From Bog-756 sp963841885 (GTDB lineage: Bacteria > Actinomycetota > Acidimicrobiia > Acidimicrobiales > RAAP-2), in the NCBI GenBank assembly GCA_963841885.1, contig CAWJEK010000024.1, positions 62,001 to 126,000 on the forward strand: a stretch of 64,000 bases of DNA, read 5' to 3'. Within the stretch, counting starts at the first letter, position 1; each line of letters begins with the position of its first letter. Below, in pieces: positions 28,369 through 37,781 of the stretch. The notes under the pieces are model-generated. The model made no database searches, was not told where the DNA came from, and saw only the letters and a list, made by a program, of their open reading frames with translations. A program made the translations under genes and the position numbers.

Positions 28369-28563
28369 ATGCGGGTGCGGATCGACTATGACCGGTGCAG
28401 CGGACACGGACGGTGCTACACGCTGGCCCCGGGCGTGTTCGGCTGCGACGACAGTGGATTCGGCTACGTCCTCGACGAGGGCGAACTCGGCGAGGACCTC
28501 GTCCGGGAGGCGCGCCTGGCCGCGCTCAACTGCCCGGAACAGGCCGTGATCCTCGAGGAGTAG
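28369..28563 (+). CDS. small ferredoxin ([3Fe-4S] type)
   Basis: Predicted 64-residue ferredoxin. Cluster ligands are Cys in CSGHGRC (the middle Cys replaced by His, as in [3Fe-4S] actinobacterial ferredoxins) and the late Cys in LNCPEQAV. Such ferredoxins typically deliver electrons to cytochrome P450s; a P450 gene lies at 31674-32972. A TAGAGT hexamer at 28296-28301 may be its -10. A leader with GGAGGTGGAG just upstream of the ATG gives good ribosome binding. A second, related ferredoxin is at 58142. Confidence 0.9.
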   Translation: MRVRIDYDRCSGHGRCYTLAPGVFGCDDSGFGYVLDEGELGEDLVREARLAALNCPEQAVILEE

Positions 28564-28611
28564 CCGCTCCCCGGGCACGCCGGGGCCCGGCTCGCTCCGT
28601 GATGGACGGAC

Positions 28612-29799
28612 TCAGGCGGGCTTCGGCTCGCGGGGCAGGCCGAGGCCCATCTCGCCGAGGATGTTGAGGTTGATCTCCGTGGTGCCGCCGGCGATCGTCG
28701 TCTGACGGGCCGCGACGAGGTTGTAGGCCCAGGACCCCTGGGTGGCCTCCTGACCGAGTATGTCCATGGCCAGGTCGGCCAGCTTCTGGTCCGTCCGGCC
28801 CCACGCCAGCTTGGCCATGCTCCCCGCCATGCCGGACGGTTGGCCGTGACGCTCCTGCTCGAGCGACCGGTTCGTCATCCACCGCATGCAGGCGATGTCG
28901 GCGTAGATGCGGGCCACCCGGTCCCGGATGCGAGGGTCGCCCAGGGCCCGGGCGGCCCCGGGCTCGGCGAGCAGGTGGTCGAGTTTCTTGGACAGCCCGA
29001 GGTGGAGCCGGGCCACCCCGGCCCGCTCGTAGCTGAGGGTGGTCATGGCGACGGTCCAGCCGCCGTGCAGTGGGCCGAGGAGGGCCGAGGCCGGGACCCG
29101 GACATCGGTGAAGAACAACTCGGCGAAGGGCTCGTCGCCGGTGATGGTCCGCAGCGGTCGCACCTCGATGCCGGGGGTCCGGAGGTCGACGAGCAGGCAG
29201 CTGATGCCCTTGTGTTTGGCCACGGTGGGGTCGGTGCGCACGTAGAGCTGACACCAGTCGGCCAGGTGGCCGAGGCTGTTCCAGGTCTTCTGGCCGTTCA
29301 GCACGAATTCGTCGCCGTCGCGCACCGCGGCGGTCCGGAGCGAGGCGAGGTCGGATCCGGCGTCGGGTTCGGACATCCCCTGGGACCAGATCTCGTCGCC
29401 CCGCAGCATGGGACGGAGGAAGCGGGCCTTCTGCTCCTCGGTGCCGTAGGCCATGATGGCCGGGGCGATGTTGGAGACACCGATCACGTTGACCGGTCCC
29501 GGGGCCGAGGCCGCACTCATCTCCTCCAGGTAGGCGAGCTGTTCGTCGATGTCCGCGGCCCGGCCGCCGTGTTCGACCGGCCAGGCCGGAGCGGCCCATC
29601 CGGCGTCGGCCAGCTGCCGGTTCCACTCCACCAGGAGTTCCAGGTCCGACTCCTCGGGGGACCGCTGTCCGGCCTGGGTCACCTCGGGCGTCAGGTGGTC
29701 GTCCAGCCAGTTCCGCAACGACCGCCGGAACTCGGCGGCGGGATCGGGTCGGACGGGGGAGGCGTCGCCTCCGTCGTGCGGCAGGGTCGTGGCGGTCAT
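28612..29799 (-). CDS. acyl-CoA dehydrogenase
   Basis: Predicted 395-residue flavoenzyme oxidising an acyl-CoA at the alpha-beta position. Visible family features: WSQGMSEPDAGSDLASL (FAD/substrate loop), FVLNGQKTWNS, and C-terminal DILGQEATQG with GGTTEINLNILGE. The usual catalytic Glu of the (Y)EGT motif is replaced (AGGTTE), so the base must lie elsewhere, as in isovaleryl-CoA or FadE-type relatives from steroid and cholesterol pathways. ATG 29799 has CAGGAGACCCC upstream. It is divergent from the thioesterase gene at 30053. Confidence 0.9.
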   Translation of the reverse strand: MTATTLPHDGGDASPVRPDPAAEFRRSLRNWLDDHLTPEVTQAGQRSPEESDLELLVEWNRQLADAGWAAPAWPVEHGGRAADIDEQLAYLEEMSAASAPGPVNVIGVSNIAPAIMAYGTEEQKARFLRPMLRGDEIWSQGMSEPDAGSDLASLRTAAVRDGDEFVLNGQKTWNSLGHLADWCQLYVRTDPTVAKHKGISCLLVDLRTPGIEVRPLRTITGDEPFAELFFTDVRVPASALLGPLHGGWTVAMTTLSYERAGVARLHLGLSKKLDHLLAEPGAARALGDPRIRDRVARIYADIACMRWMTNRSLEQERHGQPSGMAGSMAKLAWGRTDQKLADLAMDILGQEATQGSWAYNLVAARQTTIAGGTTEINLNILGEMGLGLPREPKPA

Positions 29800-30052
29800 C
29801 GGTGGGGTCTCCTGAGGCGGTTCGGCCGCGGCGTGCGGGGGGCCGGGCGACGGCCCGGGTGGGCTGGCGACATTCCGACCACAGTAGCCAGGAGGGTGCC
29901 GGAGGGCACTGTCCGGCGTCGAGGACGGTCGGGAGCCGCGGCGGCGCCGCCGGTGTCCCGGTTCCGGGTGGTTCCGGTGGGCGGCGGTATGCTCGCAGCG
30001 CCCTGTGGCCCCATCGCCGTCCCGTCGTCGCACCCCCGAGGAGACCCACCCC

Positions 30053-30907
30053 ATGCCGGAGCTCGCCGACCTGCTCGCCGTGTTCGATCTCGAGCCGACC
30101 GGCGACGGGATCTTCTCCGGATCGAGCATCGTGTTCGGGGGTGGCTCCGTCGTGTTCGGGGGCCAGCTGCTGGCCCAGTCGATCCTGGCGGGAGCGGCGG
30201 TCGACCCGGCCAAGCAGGTCAAGTCGATCCACACCGTCTTCGCCCGCGGGGCGTCGACCGACGCGCCGCTCGAGTTCGACGTCGACGTGATGCAGAACGG
30301 GCGCTCCTTCGCCAGTGCCTCGGTGACCGCCCGGCAGGGGGAGCGGCTGTGCACGCGGTCGCTCGTGCTGCTCCACGCGCCCGACCCCGACCTGATCCGC
30401 CACCAGGCCGAGGCGCCGGACGTGGGTCCGCCGGAGGACGCGGTGGCCTCCGAGCACTCGACCGGGTTCTGGGAGGTCCGCACCGTGGGCGGTGTCGACA
30501 TCGCCGACCCCGACGCCGTGGGTCCCGCCGAACTCGATGTGTGGACCCGCTTCCCCGGGGCCCCCGCGGAGCCGGTGCTGAACCAGGCGCTGCTGGCGTT
30601 CGCCACCGACGGGTTCCTGATCGGGACGGCCATGCGGCCCCATCCGGGGGCCGGTCAGTCGCTGGCCCACCGGACGATCTCCACCAGTGTCATCACCCAC
30701 ACGCTCACGTTCCACGGACCCGTCGACGCCGGTCGGTGGATGCTGCTGTCGCACGAGAGCCCGATGGCCGGCCTCGGGCGGAGCTACGGCCGGGCCCACG
30801 TCTATGCCGAGTCAGGCGAACTCGTCGCCTCCTACGTGCAGGAGAACATGATCCGCGCCTTCGCCGAGGGTCGGGCGCCGGCCCCGGGGACCAAGTCGGC
30901 CCACTGA
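30053..30907 (+). CDS. tesB: acyl-CoA thioesterase II
   Basis: Predicted 284-residue double-hotdog thioesterase, which hydrolyses acyl-CoA to free acid and CoA. Family markers: FGGQLLAQSILAG, KSIHTVFARGAS, GRSFASASV, and in the second hotdog ATDGFLIGTAMRPH, ISTSVITHTLTFHGPV and MLLSHESP followed by GRAHVYAESGELVAS. ATG 30053 has GAGGAGA nearby. The 253-base interval to the divergent acyl-CoA dehydrogenase probably holds both promoters; TTCCGACCACAGTA near 29871 weakly recalls the operator core seen farther right. Confidence 0.85.
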   Translation: MPELADLLAVFDLEPTGDGIFSGSSIVFGGGSVVFGGQLLAQSILAGAAVDPAKQVKSIHTVFARGASTDAPLEFDVDVMQNGRSFASASVTARQGERLCTRSLVLLHAPDPDLIRHQAEAPDVGPPEDAVASEHSTGFWEVRTVGGVDIADPDAVGPAELDVWTRFPGAPAEPVLNQALLAFATDGFLIGTAMRPHPGAGQSLAHRTISTSVITHTLTFHGPVDAGRWMLLSHESPMAGLGRSYGRAHVYAESGELVASYVQENMIRAFAEGRAPAPGTKSAH

Positions 30908-30930
30908 GCGACCTTCCGGCTCCGGACCGG

Positions 30931-31677
30931 TCAGATGTACATGCCGCCGTTGACGCCGATGATCTGCCCGGTGATGTAGCCGGCGTCCTCGGAGCACAGG
31001 AAGGCGGTGGTGGCGGCGATGTCGTCCGGCGTGGCGGCCCGGCCCAACGGCACCATCGATCCCAGGACGTCGATGCCCGGCACTTCGCCCCGCTCCCCGG
31101 CCTTCCTCGCCATCGGGGTGTCCACGATGGTGGGCGGGATGGTGTTGACCGTGATCCCGTTGGCGGCGAACTCCCGGGCGAACGCCTTGGTCAGCCCGAT
31201 CACCCCACCCTTGGACGCCACGTAGTGGGCCATGTGGGGCGCCCCGGACTGGGCGCTCGACGACGAGATGGTGACGATCCTGCCCCAGCCCTCGGCGAGC
31301 ATGTCGGCCACCGCCAACTGCATGCACACGAAGGTCCCGGTCAGGTTCACCGCCAGCACGTGGTCCCACTTCTCCGGCGTGATGTCGGCGACGGCGTCGA
31401 AGGACTCGACCCCGGCGCTGGTGACGAGGACGGTGACCGGGCCGAACCGGTCGCGGACCTCGGCGAACACCCGCTCGAGGGCGCCCCGGTCGGCGACGTC
31501 GACCTCGAAGGCCGCCGCCCGGCCACCTCCGTCGGACAGCTCCGCCGCCCCCGCCTCGGCCCCCGGACCGTCGCGGTCGAGTAACGCCACCGCGTGCCCG
31601 GCCCCGACCAGGCGCCGGGCGACGCCGAGGCCGATGCCCGACGCCGCACCGGTGACCACGGCGACGCGCCCGCTCAT
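30931..31677 (-). CDS. short-chain dehydrogenase/reductase
   Basis: Predicted 248-residue classical SDR using NAD(P). N-terminal TGAASGIG nucleotide motif, DVAD at the adenine site, SAGVES in the NNAG position, catalytic Ser-Tyr-Lys as SSSSAQS then HYVASKGG, and the IPPTIVDTPM loop. It is close in sequence layout to 3-oxoacyl/3-hydroxyacyl reductases; substrate unknown. Its ATG overlaps the stop of the P450 gene, so P450 and SDR are coupled: hydroxylation followed by alcohol oxidation is a reasonable inference. Confidence 0.85.
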   Translation of the reverse strand: MSGRVAVVTGAASGIGLGVARRLVGAGHAVALLDRDGPGAEAGAAELSDGGGRAAAFEVDVADRGALERVFAEVRDRFGPVTVLVTSAGVESFDAVADITPEKWDHVLAVNLTGTFVCMQLAVADMLAEGWGRIVTISSSSAQSGAPHMAHYVASKGGVIGLTKAFAREFAANGITVNTIPPTIVDTPMARKAGERGEVPGIDVLGSMVPLGRAATPDDIAATTAFLCSEDAGYITGQIIGVNGGMYI

Positions 31678-32972
31678 GACGGTGCCTCGGTGGGCGTGAA
31701 CTCGATGTGCAGGTCGTGCAGTCCCCGCAGCACCCAGGTGGGTTCGTAGCCGAACCGCCGGTCACCGGGGGGTCCGTGGTGCTCCTCGGACAGGCGGATG
31801 TCCTTCATCCGGTCGAGGATGCGCTCGATGCTGATCCGCCCCTCGGCCCGGGCCAGTGGACCACCGGGGCAGGAGTGGGCCCCCCGCCCGAAGGCGAGGT
31901 GTTCCTTGGCGTTGGGCCGGTCGACCTTGAACTGGTCCGGGTCCTCGAAACGCCGGGGATCGCGGTTGGCCGCGCCGTTGAGCAGCATGACCGGCGTACC
32001 CGGGGCGATGTCGACCCCGCCGACGGTGACGGCCCGCCGGGCCAACCGGAAGTCGGCCTTGACGGGACTCTCGATCCGCAGCGACTCCTCGATGAAGTCG
32101 GGGATGCGCTCCCGGTGGGTCCGCAGCTCGTCCTGCAGTTCGGGATACTCGCACAGGTACTTGAGTCCGACGGCGAGGAGGCGGGCGGTGGTCTCTTGTC
32201 CGGCGGCGAAGAGGAAGCCGGCCGTCCGGACCACGGAGACGACGTCGGGGGTGGTGCCGTCGGGGTAGGTCGCCAGGGCCAGGTCGGTCAGGACGTCGTG
32301 GCGGGGGGCCTGTCGGCGGTCCTCGATGTAGGCGGTGAACCGGTCGTCGAGGGAGGCCAGGAAGTTCAACGACTCGGGGTCCGCCTCCCCCTGGTCGTGG
32401 GCCGCGCCGATCTCGCCCGGGGTGGTGCTGAGCCCGAAGATCTGCCGGAACGCCGGATGGTCCTCCTCGGGCACGCCGAGGACGTCGGCCACGGCCAGCA
32501 TGGCGAAGGGCTGGGCGAAGGCGCTGATGATCTCGCAGTGGCCGTCGGCCAGGAACTCGTCGAGCTGACGGTCGACGGCACGCCACATGAACGCCTCGTT
32601 CTCCTTGAGCCGCTTCGGGGTCAGCAGCCGCATCAACAGGGCGCGCTCCCGGGTGTGCATGGGTGGGTCCATGGTCACCATGTGCTCGTTCATCGGCAGC
32701 TGGTCGCGGTGGCGCTCGATCAGGTCACTCACGTCGTCCCCCTCGAGGGGCTCCGGGAAGGTGGCGAACGGCCCGATCACCGAGATGCAGGAGGAGAAGG
32801 TGTCGATGTTGCGGTAGACCTCGGTGGCCTCGTCGTAGCCGGTCACCGCCACCACGCCGTAGTGGGGTGTCGCCACCACCGGGCACTTCGAGCGGAGGTA
32901 CTCGAAGTAGGGGTACGGGTCGTCGGTCAACGACTCGTCCATGAAGAAGTCGACCGTCTCGTAATCGCTCAT
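31674..32972 (-). CDS. cytochrome P450
   Basis: Predicted 432-residue soluble bacterial P450 (class I, electrons from ferredoxin). I-helix oxygen motif AGQETTARLL, ExxR in EESLRIESPV and the haem-ligand loop FGRGAHSCPGGPLAR (Cys near residue 366) are intact. N-terminal TDDPYPYFEYLRSKCPV is typical of the CYP family acting on terpenoids, steroids or fatty acids. ATG 32972 has CAGGAGAG upstream; the frame from 33014 lies on the palindrome and is not used. It shares a divergent promoter with the TetR gene at 33135 and is coupled to the following SDR. Confidence 0.9.
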   Translation of the reverse strand: MSDYETVDFFMDESLTDDPYPYFEYLRSKCPVVATPHYGVVAVTGYDEATEVYRNIDTFSSCISVIGPFATFPEPLEGDDVSDLIERHRDQLPMNEHMVTMDPPMHTRERALLMRLLTPKRLKENEAFMWRAVDRQLDEFLADGHCEIISAFAQPFAMLAVADVLGVPEEDHPAFRQIFGLSTTPGEIGAAHDQGEADPESLNFLASLDDRFTAYIEDRRQAPRHDVLTDLALATYPDGTTPDVVSVVRTAGFLFAAGQETTARLLAVGLKYLCEYPELQDELRTHRERIPDFIEESLRIESPVKADFRLARRAVTVGGVDIAPGTPVMLLNGAANRDPRRFEDPDQFKVDRPNAKEHLAFGRGAHSCPGGPLARAEGRISIERILDRMKDIRLSEEHHGPPGDRRFGYEPTWVLRGLHDLHIEFTPTEAPS

Positions 32973-32991
32973 GCGGGGCTCTCCTGTCGCT

Positions 32992-33015
32992 GATGCTGAG
33001 CGATTGCTTAGCATC
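32992..33015. promoter_or_regulatory. operator-like palindrome between P450 and TetR genes
   Basis: Arms GATGCTGAGC and GCTTAGCATC (9 of 10 paired) flank GATT. It sits 20 bases from the P450 start and about 120 from the TetR start, as expected of a TetR operator controlling a divergent pair. It differs from the ACCGACCGGT motif elsewhere. Confidence 0.6.
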
Positions 33016-33134
33016 GGGCCGCGGCACGGTCAACCACTCCCGGCCGGCGGATTCGCAGTGCGAGGGCCCCCGCTCTGGGATGCTGGACGCCGAGGGCAGC
33101 AGCCCCACTCAGGTCGAGCAACAGGTGACAGGGC

Positions 33135-33725
33135 ATGGTTTCGAACCGCAGGATCGGCGCCGAGGACTCGAAGAGCCGCGCTGCGCTGCTCGACGCCACC
33201 GAGCAGATCATGCTGGAGGACGGCTACGCGGCGGTGAGTTCCCGACGCATCGCCGAACGGGCCGAGCTCAAGCCGCAGCTGGTGCACTACTACTTCCGCA
33301 CCATGGACGACCTCTTCCTGGCCGCCTTCCGTCGGCGGGCCGAGGTGGGGCTCGAGCACCTCACCAGGGCGCTGGCCTCCGACCGACCGCTGCGGGCCCT
33401 GTGGGCGTTCGGCGACGACGCCACCAGCACGGCCCTGAACATGGAGTTCGTGGCGCTGGCCAACCACCGCAAGTCCATCCGATCCGAGATCGCCCGCTAC
33501 GCCGAGGACTTCCGCGCCCGGCAGACCGAGGTCCTGGCCCGGGTGATGGAGGAGCGGGGAATCGACACCGCGCGCTTCCCCCCGGTCGCCCTCATGACCG
33601 TCATGACGAGCGTGGCCCAGATCCTGGTGCTGGAGGAGTCGCTCGGGATCCACGCCGGCCACGCCGAGACGCGGGACCTGGTCCGGAGCCTGCTCGACGG
33701 CCCCGTTCCCGGGGCCGGGAGCTAG
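33135..33725 (+). CDS. TetR family transcriptional regulator
   Basis: Predicted 196-residue repressor. N-terminal helix-turn-helix region RAALLDATEQIMLEDGYAAVSS followed by RRIAERAELKPQLVHYYFRT matches the TetR DNA-binding domain; the remaining helices bind a ligand. Divergent placement next to the P450-SDR pair and the palindrome at 32992-33015 suggest it represses them and possibly itself. Ligand unknown, probably the substrate of the P450 path. Confidence 0.9.
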   Translation: MVSNRRIGAEDSKSRAALLDATEQIMLEDGYAAVSSRRIAERAELKPQLVHYYFRTMDDLFLAAFRRRAEVGLEHLTRALASDRPLRALWAFGDDATSTALNMEFVALANHRKSIRSEIARYAEDFRARQTEVLARVMEERGIDTARFPPVALMTVMTSVAQILVLEESLGIHAGHAETRDLVRSLLDGPVPGAGS

Positions 33726-33772
33726 GAGGTCACGCGGGGCCGGGGTCGCCGTCCGGGGGGCGGGTGGCCGCC

Positions 33773-34453
33773 TCAGCCGATGCGGTAGGTCGCCCACGCA
33801 TAGAGCGCATGGCGGTGGTGCCTCTCCAGGGTGAATCCGGCGTCGACGAGGGCGCCGTGCATGATGGGGTAGAAGTAGACGAGCCTGAGCCGGCGTGGCT
33901 TCCGGTGCAGCGACCCGGTCACCCGGTCGACCACGTCGCCGAACACCTCTCCCATGAACGGATTGAACATGTAGACGACGGTCACGTCGTCGGGGACGTC
34001 GTACCGCCTGGCGTCCGCGCAGACGAAGTCGACGTCGCCACATCTCCGGCGACCGCGCCATCGGCCCAGGTTGCCCTGCGCGGCGACCGTCAGGTCGGGG
34101 TCGATCTCGACGCCGATGATGCGCTTCACCGGAAAGCGGGACGCCACCCACAGCGCCACCCGACCCTTGCCCGAGCCGTACTCGAGCAGCACGTCATCCG
34201 GACCGACACTGCCGGGGGGGAACAGCTTCCGCAGCACCCGCCAGTCCGTCGGCACGTAGCCACGCCGTTCGTCGGAGGCGTCGAGTTCGTCGAAGTCGGG
34301 GCCCGCGGTGTCGAGTCCCCGTCGTCGGTAGTACCGGTCGACGACTCCCTCCTCCCCCTTGCGGAGGGCCCACTCGCCCAGGACCAGCAGTCGGCTCGGC
34401 ACCCGTTGCACGACCTCGGTGTTCTGCCAGGCAACTCGTAGTCGGGACAACAC
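33773..34453 (-). CDS. class I SAM-dependent methyltransferase-like protein
   Basis: Predicted 226-residue Rossmann-fold protein. VLLEYGSGKGRVALW is the SAM-binding motif I, IGVEIDPDL motif II and VCADARRYDVPDDVTVVYMFNPF the region around motifs III-IV. Substrate unknown. The frame is open to a GTG at 34636, but the added N-terminal 61 residues are unusual (Cys, His, Asp-rich), so I chose GTG 34453; the start is uncertain. The region 34454-34636 would then be non-coding. It is convergent with the TetR gene. Confidence 0.6.
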   Translation of the reverse strand: MLSRLRVAWQNTEVVQRVPSRLLVLGEWALRKGEEGVVDRYYRRRGLDTAGPDFDELDASDERRGYVPTDWRVLRKLFPPGSVGPDDVLLEYGSGKGRVALWVASRFPVKRIIGVEIDPDLTVAAQGNLGRWRGRRRCGDVDFVCADARRYDVPDDVTVVYMFNPFMGEVFGDVVDRVTGSLHRKPRRLRLVYFYPIMHGALVDAGFTLERHHRHALYAWATYRIG

Positions 34454-34678
34454 CGGTAGGCGACCTCGTTCCGCACGCTCGGTCGGCGGGTCCGCCGGAA
34501 CCCGCCCGCAGGCGTCCTCCGCTCCGCCGTGGTGGATGTGGCTGTCGACGGGATCGTCGCCGTCCGGATCGTATGCGCCGGACCCCGCCGGATCACAATC
34601 GGGTGGGCGGCAGGTCCGACCTCCGGTACCCGCCACCGTGCCGGCCGGGGTCCTCCTCCGACCGCCCGCCGAGCCCGC

Positions 34679-36216
34679 TCAGCCGGCCCGCAGTTCCCGC
34701 TTGAGCACCTTGCCGGACGGATTGCGGGGCAGCGCGTCGAGGAACGTGACCGCCTTCGGGACCTTGTAGCGGGCCAGCTGGCCCCGGCAGTGCTCGACCA
34801 GCTCGTCGGCGGTGACGACGGCCCCGTCCCGCACGACCACGAAGGCCACCGGGGTCTCGCCCCACCGCTCGTCGGGTCGGCCGACGACGGCCGCCTCGAG
34901 GACGGCGTCGTGCTCGTAGAGCACGCGCTCGACCTCGGAGCTGGCGATGTTCTCGCCGCCCGACACGATCATGTCCTTCAGGCGGTCCACGATGAAGAGG
35001 TACCCGTCCTCGTCGCGCACCCCGATGTCCCCGGTGTGGAACCAGCCGCCGGCGAACGCCGCCTCGGTCGCCTCGGGGTCGCGCCAGTAGCCGGGGAAGA
35101 CCTTGGGGCCTCGCAGGACGATCTCGCCGGTCTGCCCGGGCCCCACCGGGTCGCCACGCTCGTCCCAGATCTCGAGCTCCAGGAAGAGGCAGGGCCGTCC
35201 GACGCTGCCAGCTTGGAGATGATGCTGTCCCGGTCCAGGAACGTGTCGCCCGACACCGTCTCGGTGAGCCCGTAGGCGTCGGCGAACCAGGCCGATGGGA
35301 ACGTCCGCTGGATCCGCTCGATCAGGGGGATGGGCATCTTCTCCCCGCCGTTGATGATCAGGCGCACCGACGACAGGTCACGCTGCTCCACCCCGGGGAG
35401 GGCCATGATGGCGTTGACCATCGCCGGCGCCAGCCACACGGTGGACACCCGGGACGCCTCGAGCTCGTCGACGACGGCGGCCGCATCGAACGCCCGGTGG
35501 ATGATCACCGTGGCGCCCGCCGCGATGAGGGACGTGGTGGTGAGGTCCAGGGCACCGACGTGGTAGAGCGGTCCGCAGGCGAGGCCCAGGTCGGCTCCGG
35601 TGAAGCCGAATTCGACCAGATGGGCCAGGTTCTTCCAGGCCAGGTTGGCGTGGGTCAGCATGACGCCCTTGGGACGTCCCGTCGTGCCCGACGTGTACAT
35701 CAGCCGGTGGATGTCGTCGGCGCCCACGGCGGCCCGGGCCGAGCCGTCCTCCCGGCCGTGGAGGCCGTCGAAGGGGATCCAACCCTCCGGGGCCCGACCG
35801 GTGATGCAGGTGCGGACCGGGGCCGGTTCGAGGCCGTGGGTGGCCTCGGTACCGAGGTCGACGAGGGCCTCGTCGCACACCAGCGCCCGGGCCCGCGAGT
35901 GCTCGAGGATGTAGCGCACCTCGGGGGCGGCGAGCCTCCAGTTGATCGGCATGGCCACGGCACCGAGGTAGTTGGCGGCGAAGATCGCCTCCAGGAATTC
36001 CGGGCAGTTGTAGGACAGGAGGGCCACCACGTCGCCGCGGCCCACCCCACGGTCCGCCAGCCCGGCGGCGAGAGCCCGACTGCGGTGCGCCATCTCGCCG
36101 TAGGTCGTCTCGCGTCCCTCGAACACCGTCATCACCCGGTCGGGGGAGCGGACGGCGTGGTGGTCGAGGACGGCGAACCAGTTCAGGTCGCCGGTCGGGC
36201 GGGCGCCGGGTGTCAT
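34679..36216 (-). CDS. acyl-CoA synthetase (AMP-forming), frameshifted in the assembly
   Basis: ANL-superfamily ligase of about 512 residues. Motifs: MYTSGTTGRPKGVML (P-loop), FADAYGLTET, GWFHTGDIGVRDEDG and LPRNPSGKVLKREL. Coding changes frame at 35208-35209: upstream ends at IISKL, downstream resumes at GSVGRPCLFLELEIWDE. One missing C in GCTGCCAGC restores the whole. The domain order and length fit medium-chain or aromatic acyl-CoA synthetases. It is divergent from the TetR gene at 36313, a common arrangement in fatty-acid/terpenoid degradation clusters. Confidence 0.8.
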
Positions 36217-36312
36217 GGACGGCCTCCGTGGTCGCGGGTTCTCATGTCGGGCTCCGATTCGAAGATGTCGGTCAGTGGCTCCACCAGGGGACCCTTGCTA
36301 GCGTCGAGCCAG

Positions 36313-36933
36313 ATGGCACAGGTCGATGCGATGGGTGATGCTCCTGGGCCGACCAGGCGGGAGCTCCGTCGCCAGGCGATCATCGACACGTCGGCGAGCG
36401 TCTTCGCCCGGGGCGGGTACCACGCCACGGGGATCAACGAGCTCTGTGCCGCCAACGACCTCGGAAAGGGCGCGCTCTACCACTACATCGGTTCCAAGGA
36501 AGCCCTCCTCGTGGCCATCCACGATCGCGTGATGGACGAGGTGATGCTCGGAGCCGACCGGGTGGCGGAGGCCGGCGGCACGCCGTCGCAGCAGTTGGCG
36601 ATGCTGGGTGACGAGCTGCTGGACGTCATCCACCGCTACCCCGATCACGTCTGGGTGTTCCTGCATGAGTTCCCGGCTCTGACCGGAGAGCGGGCCCGCC
36701 GGTTCCAGGGTCGGCGGCGCGAGTACGAGCGCCGGGTCGAGGAGGTCTTCCGGGCCGGCGTGGAGTCCGGCGAGTTCCGCGAGCTCGACCCCCGGCTGAC
36801 CGCGCTCGCCTGGCTCGGTATGCACAACTACACGTACCTCTGGCTCAAGGCGGGCGGCCCGTTGTCGGCCCGCGACGTGGCCGCGCCCTTCGCCGAGATC
36901 TTCATCCGGGGGATCGCCGCCACCGACGACTGA
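36313..36933 (+). CDS. TetR family regulator (FadR/KstR2-like)
   Basis: Predicted 206-residue repressor with a TetR N-terminal domain: RRQAIIDTSASVFARGGYHATGI and NELCAANDLGKGALYHYIGSKEAL (read as two stretches). The recognition helix GKGALYHYIGSKE is the kind seen in acyl-CoA-responsive regulators. It is the regulator gene closest to the four shared operators at 37.8-46.9 kb and the best candidate to bind them (inference). TAGCGT at 36299-36304 lies nine bases from the ATG, so translation may be leaderless; ATG 36331 is an alternative start. Confidence 0.85.
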   Translation: MAQVDAMGDAPGPTRRELRRQAIIDTSASVFARGGYHATGINELCAANDLGKGALYHYIGSKEALLVAIHDRVMDEVMLGADRVAEAGGTPSQQLAMLGDELLDVIHRYPDHVWVFLHEFPALTGERARRFQGRRREYERRVEEVFRAGVESGEFRELDPRLTALAWLGMHNYTYLWLKAGGPLSARDVAAPFAEIFIRGIAATDD

Positions 36934-36950
36934 GCCGGTCCGTCGCCCGG

Positions 36951-37697
36951 TCACGGTGCCGAGTAGCCGCCGTCGACGACCATCGCCGCGCCGGTGGTCC
37001 ACCGCGAGTCCTCACCGGCCAGGTAGGAGTACGCGCCGACCAGATCCTCCGCCGAGCCGAGTCCGAGGGGGTGCCGCCCGGCGATGGCGTCCACGGCCTC
37101 GTCGGGCAGGTCGTCGTGGATGGCGGACCGGAAGGAACCGGGGCACACGCAATTGACCCGGATCCCGTCGCGGGCGTACTCGACGGCCGCCACCTTGGCG
37201 AGCTGGATGACGGCGGCCTTGGTGGCGCAGTAGGGGGCGGCGTGGGACCAGGCGGTGAGCCCCGACACCGACGCGGTCAGCACGATCGAGCCCGACCCCT
37301 GTGGGCGCATGACCCCGACCGCCGCCCGGATGCCGTTGACGGCCCCGAGCACGTTGATCCGGAAGGCGCGCTCCCACTCGTCGTTGGCGAGGTTGTGGAT
37401 CCGACCGTTGGACGAGAGCACCCCGGCGTTGCTGATCAGGACGTCGAGGCGGCCGAAGCGCTCCACGGCCAGGGCGACGACGGCCTCCACCTGGCCGGGA
37501 TCGCTCACGTCGGCCAGCGCGGTCTCCACGGTCCCGTCGGTCGGGGGGAGTCCGGCCACGGTCGCCTCGAGGGAGGTGGCGCTCACATCGCTGAGTACGA
37601 GGTCGGTGTGGGCCTCGCCGGCGAGTCGCCGGGACACCGCGGCGCCGAGCGCGCCGCCGGCTCCGGTGATCGCGATCACCCGTCGCGGGCCGCTCAC
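36951..37697 (-). CDS. short-chain dehydrogenase/reductase
   Basis: Predicted 248-residue classical SDR. TGAGGALG nucleotide-binding motif, ADVSD, SNAGVLS, catalytic Ser/Tyr/Lys as TASVSGL then PYCATKAAV, and CPGSFRSAI. Probably oxidises or reduces a hydroxyl/keto group in a degraded compound. Its promoter would coincide with the operator at 37757-37772, where TACAAT on this strand overlaps the motif. It faces the TetR gene tail to tail. Confidence 0.85.
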   Translation of the reverse strand: MSGPRRVIAITGAGGALGAAVSRRLAGEAHTDLVLSDVSATSLEATVAGLPPTDGTVETALADVSDPGQVEAVVALAVERFGRLDVLISNAGVLSSNGRIHNLANDEWERAFRINVLGAVNGIRAAVGVMRPQGSGSIVLTASVSGLTAWSHAAPYCATKAAVIQLAKVAAVEYARDGIRVNCVCPGSFRSAIHDDLPDEAVDAIAGRHPLGLGSAEDLVGAYSYLAGEDSRWTTGAAMVVDGGYSAP

Positions 37698-37756
37698 GCG
37701 TGCACCGTTGGTGGCCCTCGACGGTCGGCGGGACGGTTCATGGTTCTGTCGCTCAT

Positions 37757-37772
37757 TGTACCGACCAGTACA
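37757..37772. promoter_or_regulatory. shared operator motif in divergent promoter (SDR / E1 dehydrogenase)
   Basis: Inverted repeat TGTAC-N6-GTACA containing ACCGACCAGT. It overlaps TACAAT (-10 on the minus strand) and TACACT (37769-37774, -10 on the plus strand), so bound protein would block both genes. Confidence 0.65.
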
Positions 37773-37781
37773 CTACAGACC

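Noticed and set aside
28526..30799. Long minus-strand frame (757 codons) overlapping the acyl-CoA dehydrogenase
   Set aside because: It covers the dehydrogenase in the wrong frame and the thioesterase in antisense; composition is Arg/Pro/Gly-rich without domains.
34454..34636. N-terminal extension of the methyltransferase frame
   Set aside because: Residue composition is unlike the rest (Cys, His, Asp-rich) and no family match is visible; the shorter start was used.
36265..36275. ATGTCGGTCAG in the divergent region of acyl-CoA synthetase and TetR as a further operator
   Set aside because: Only one half of the core (ACCGAC on the minus strand) matches; too weak to count as a site.
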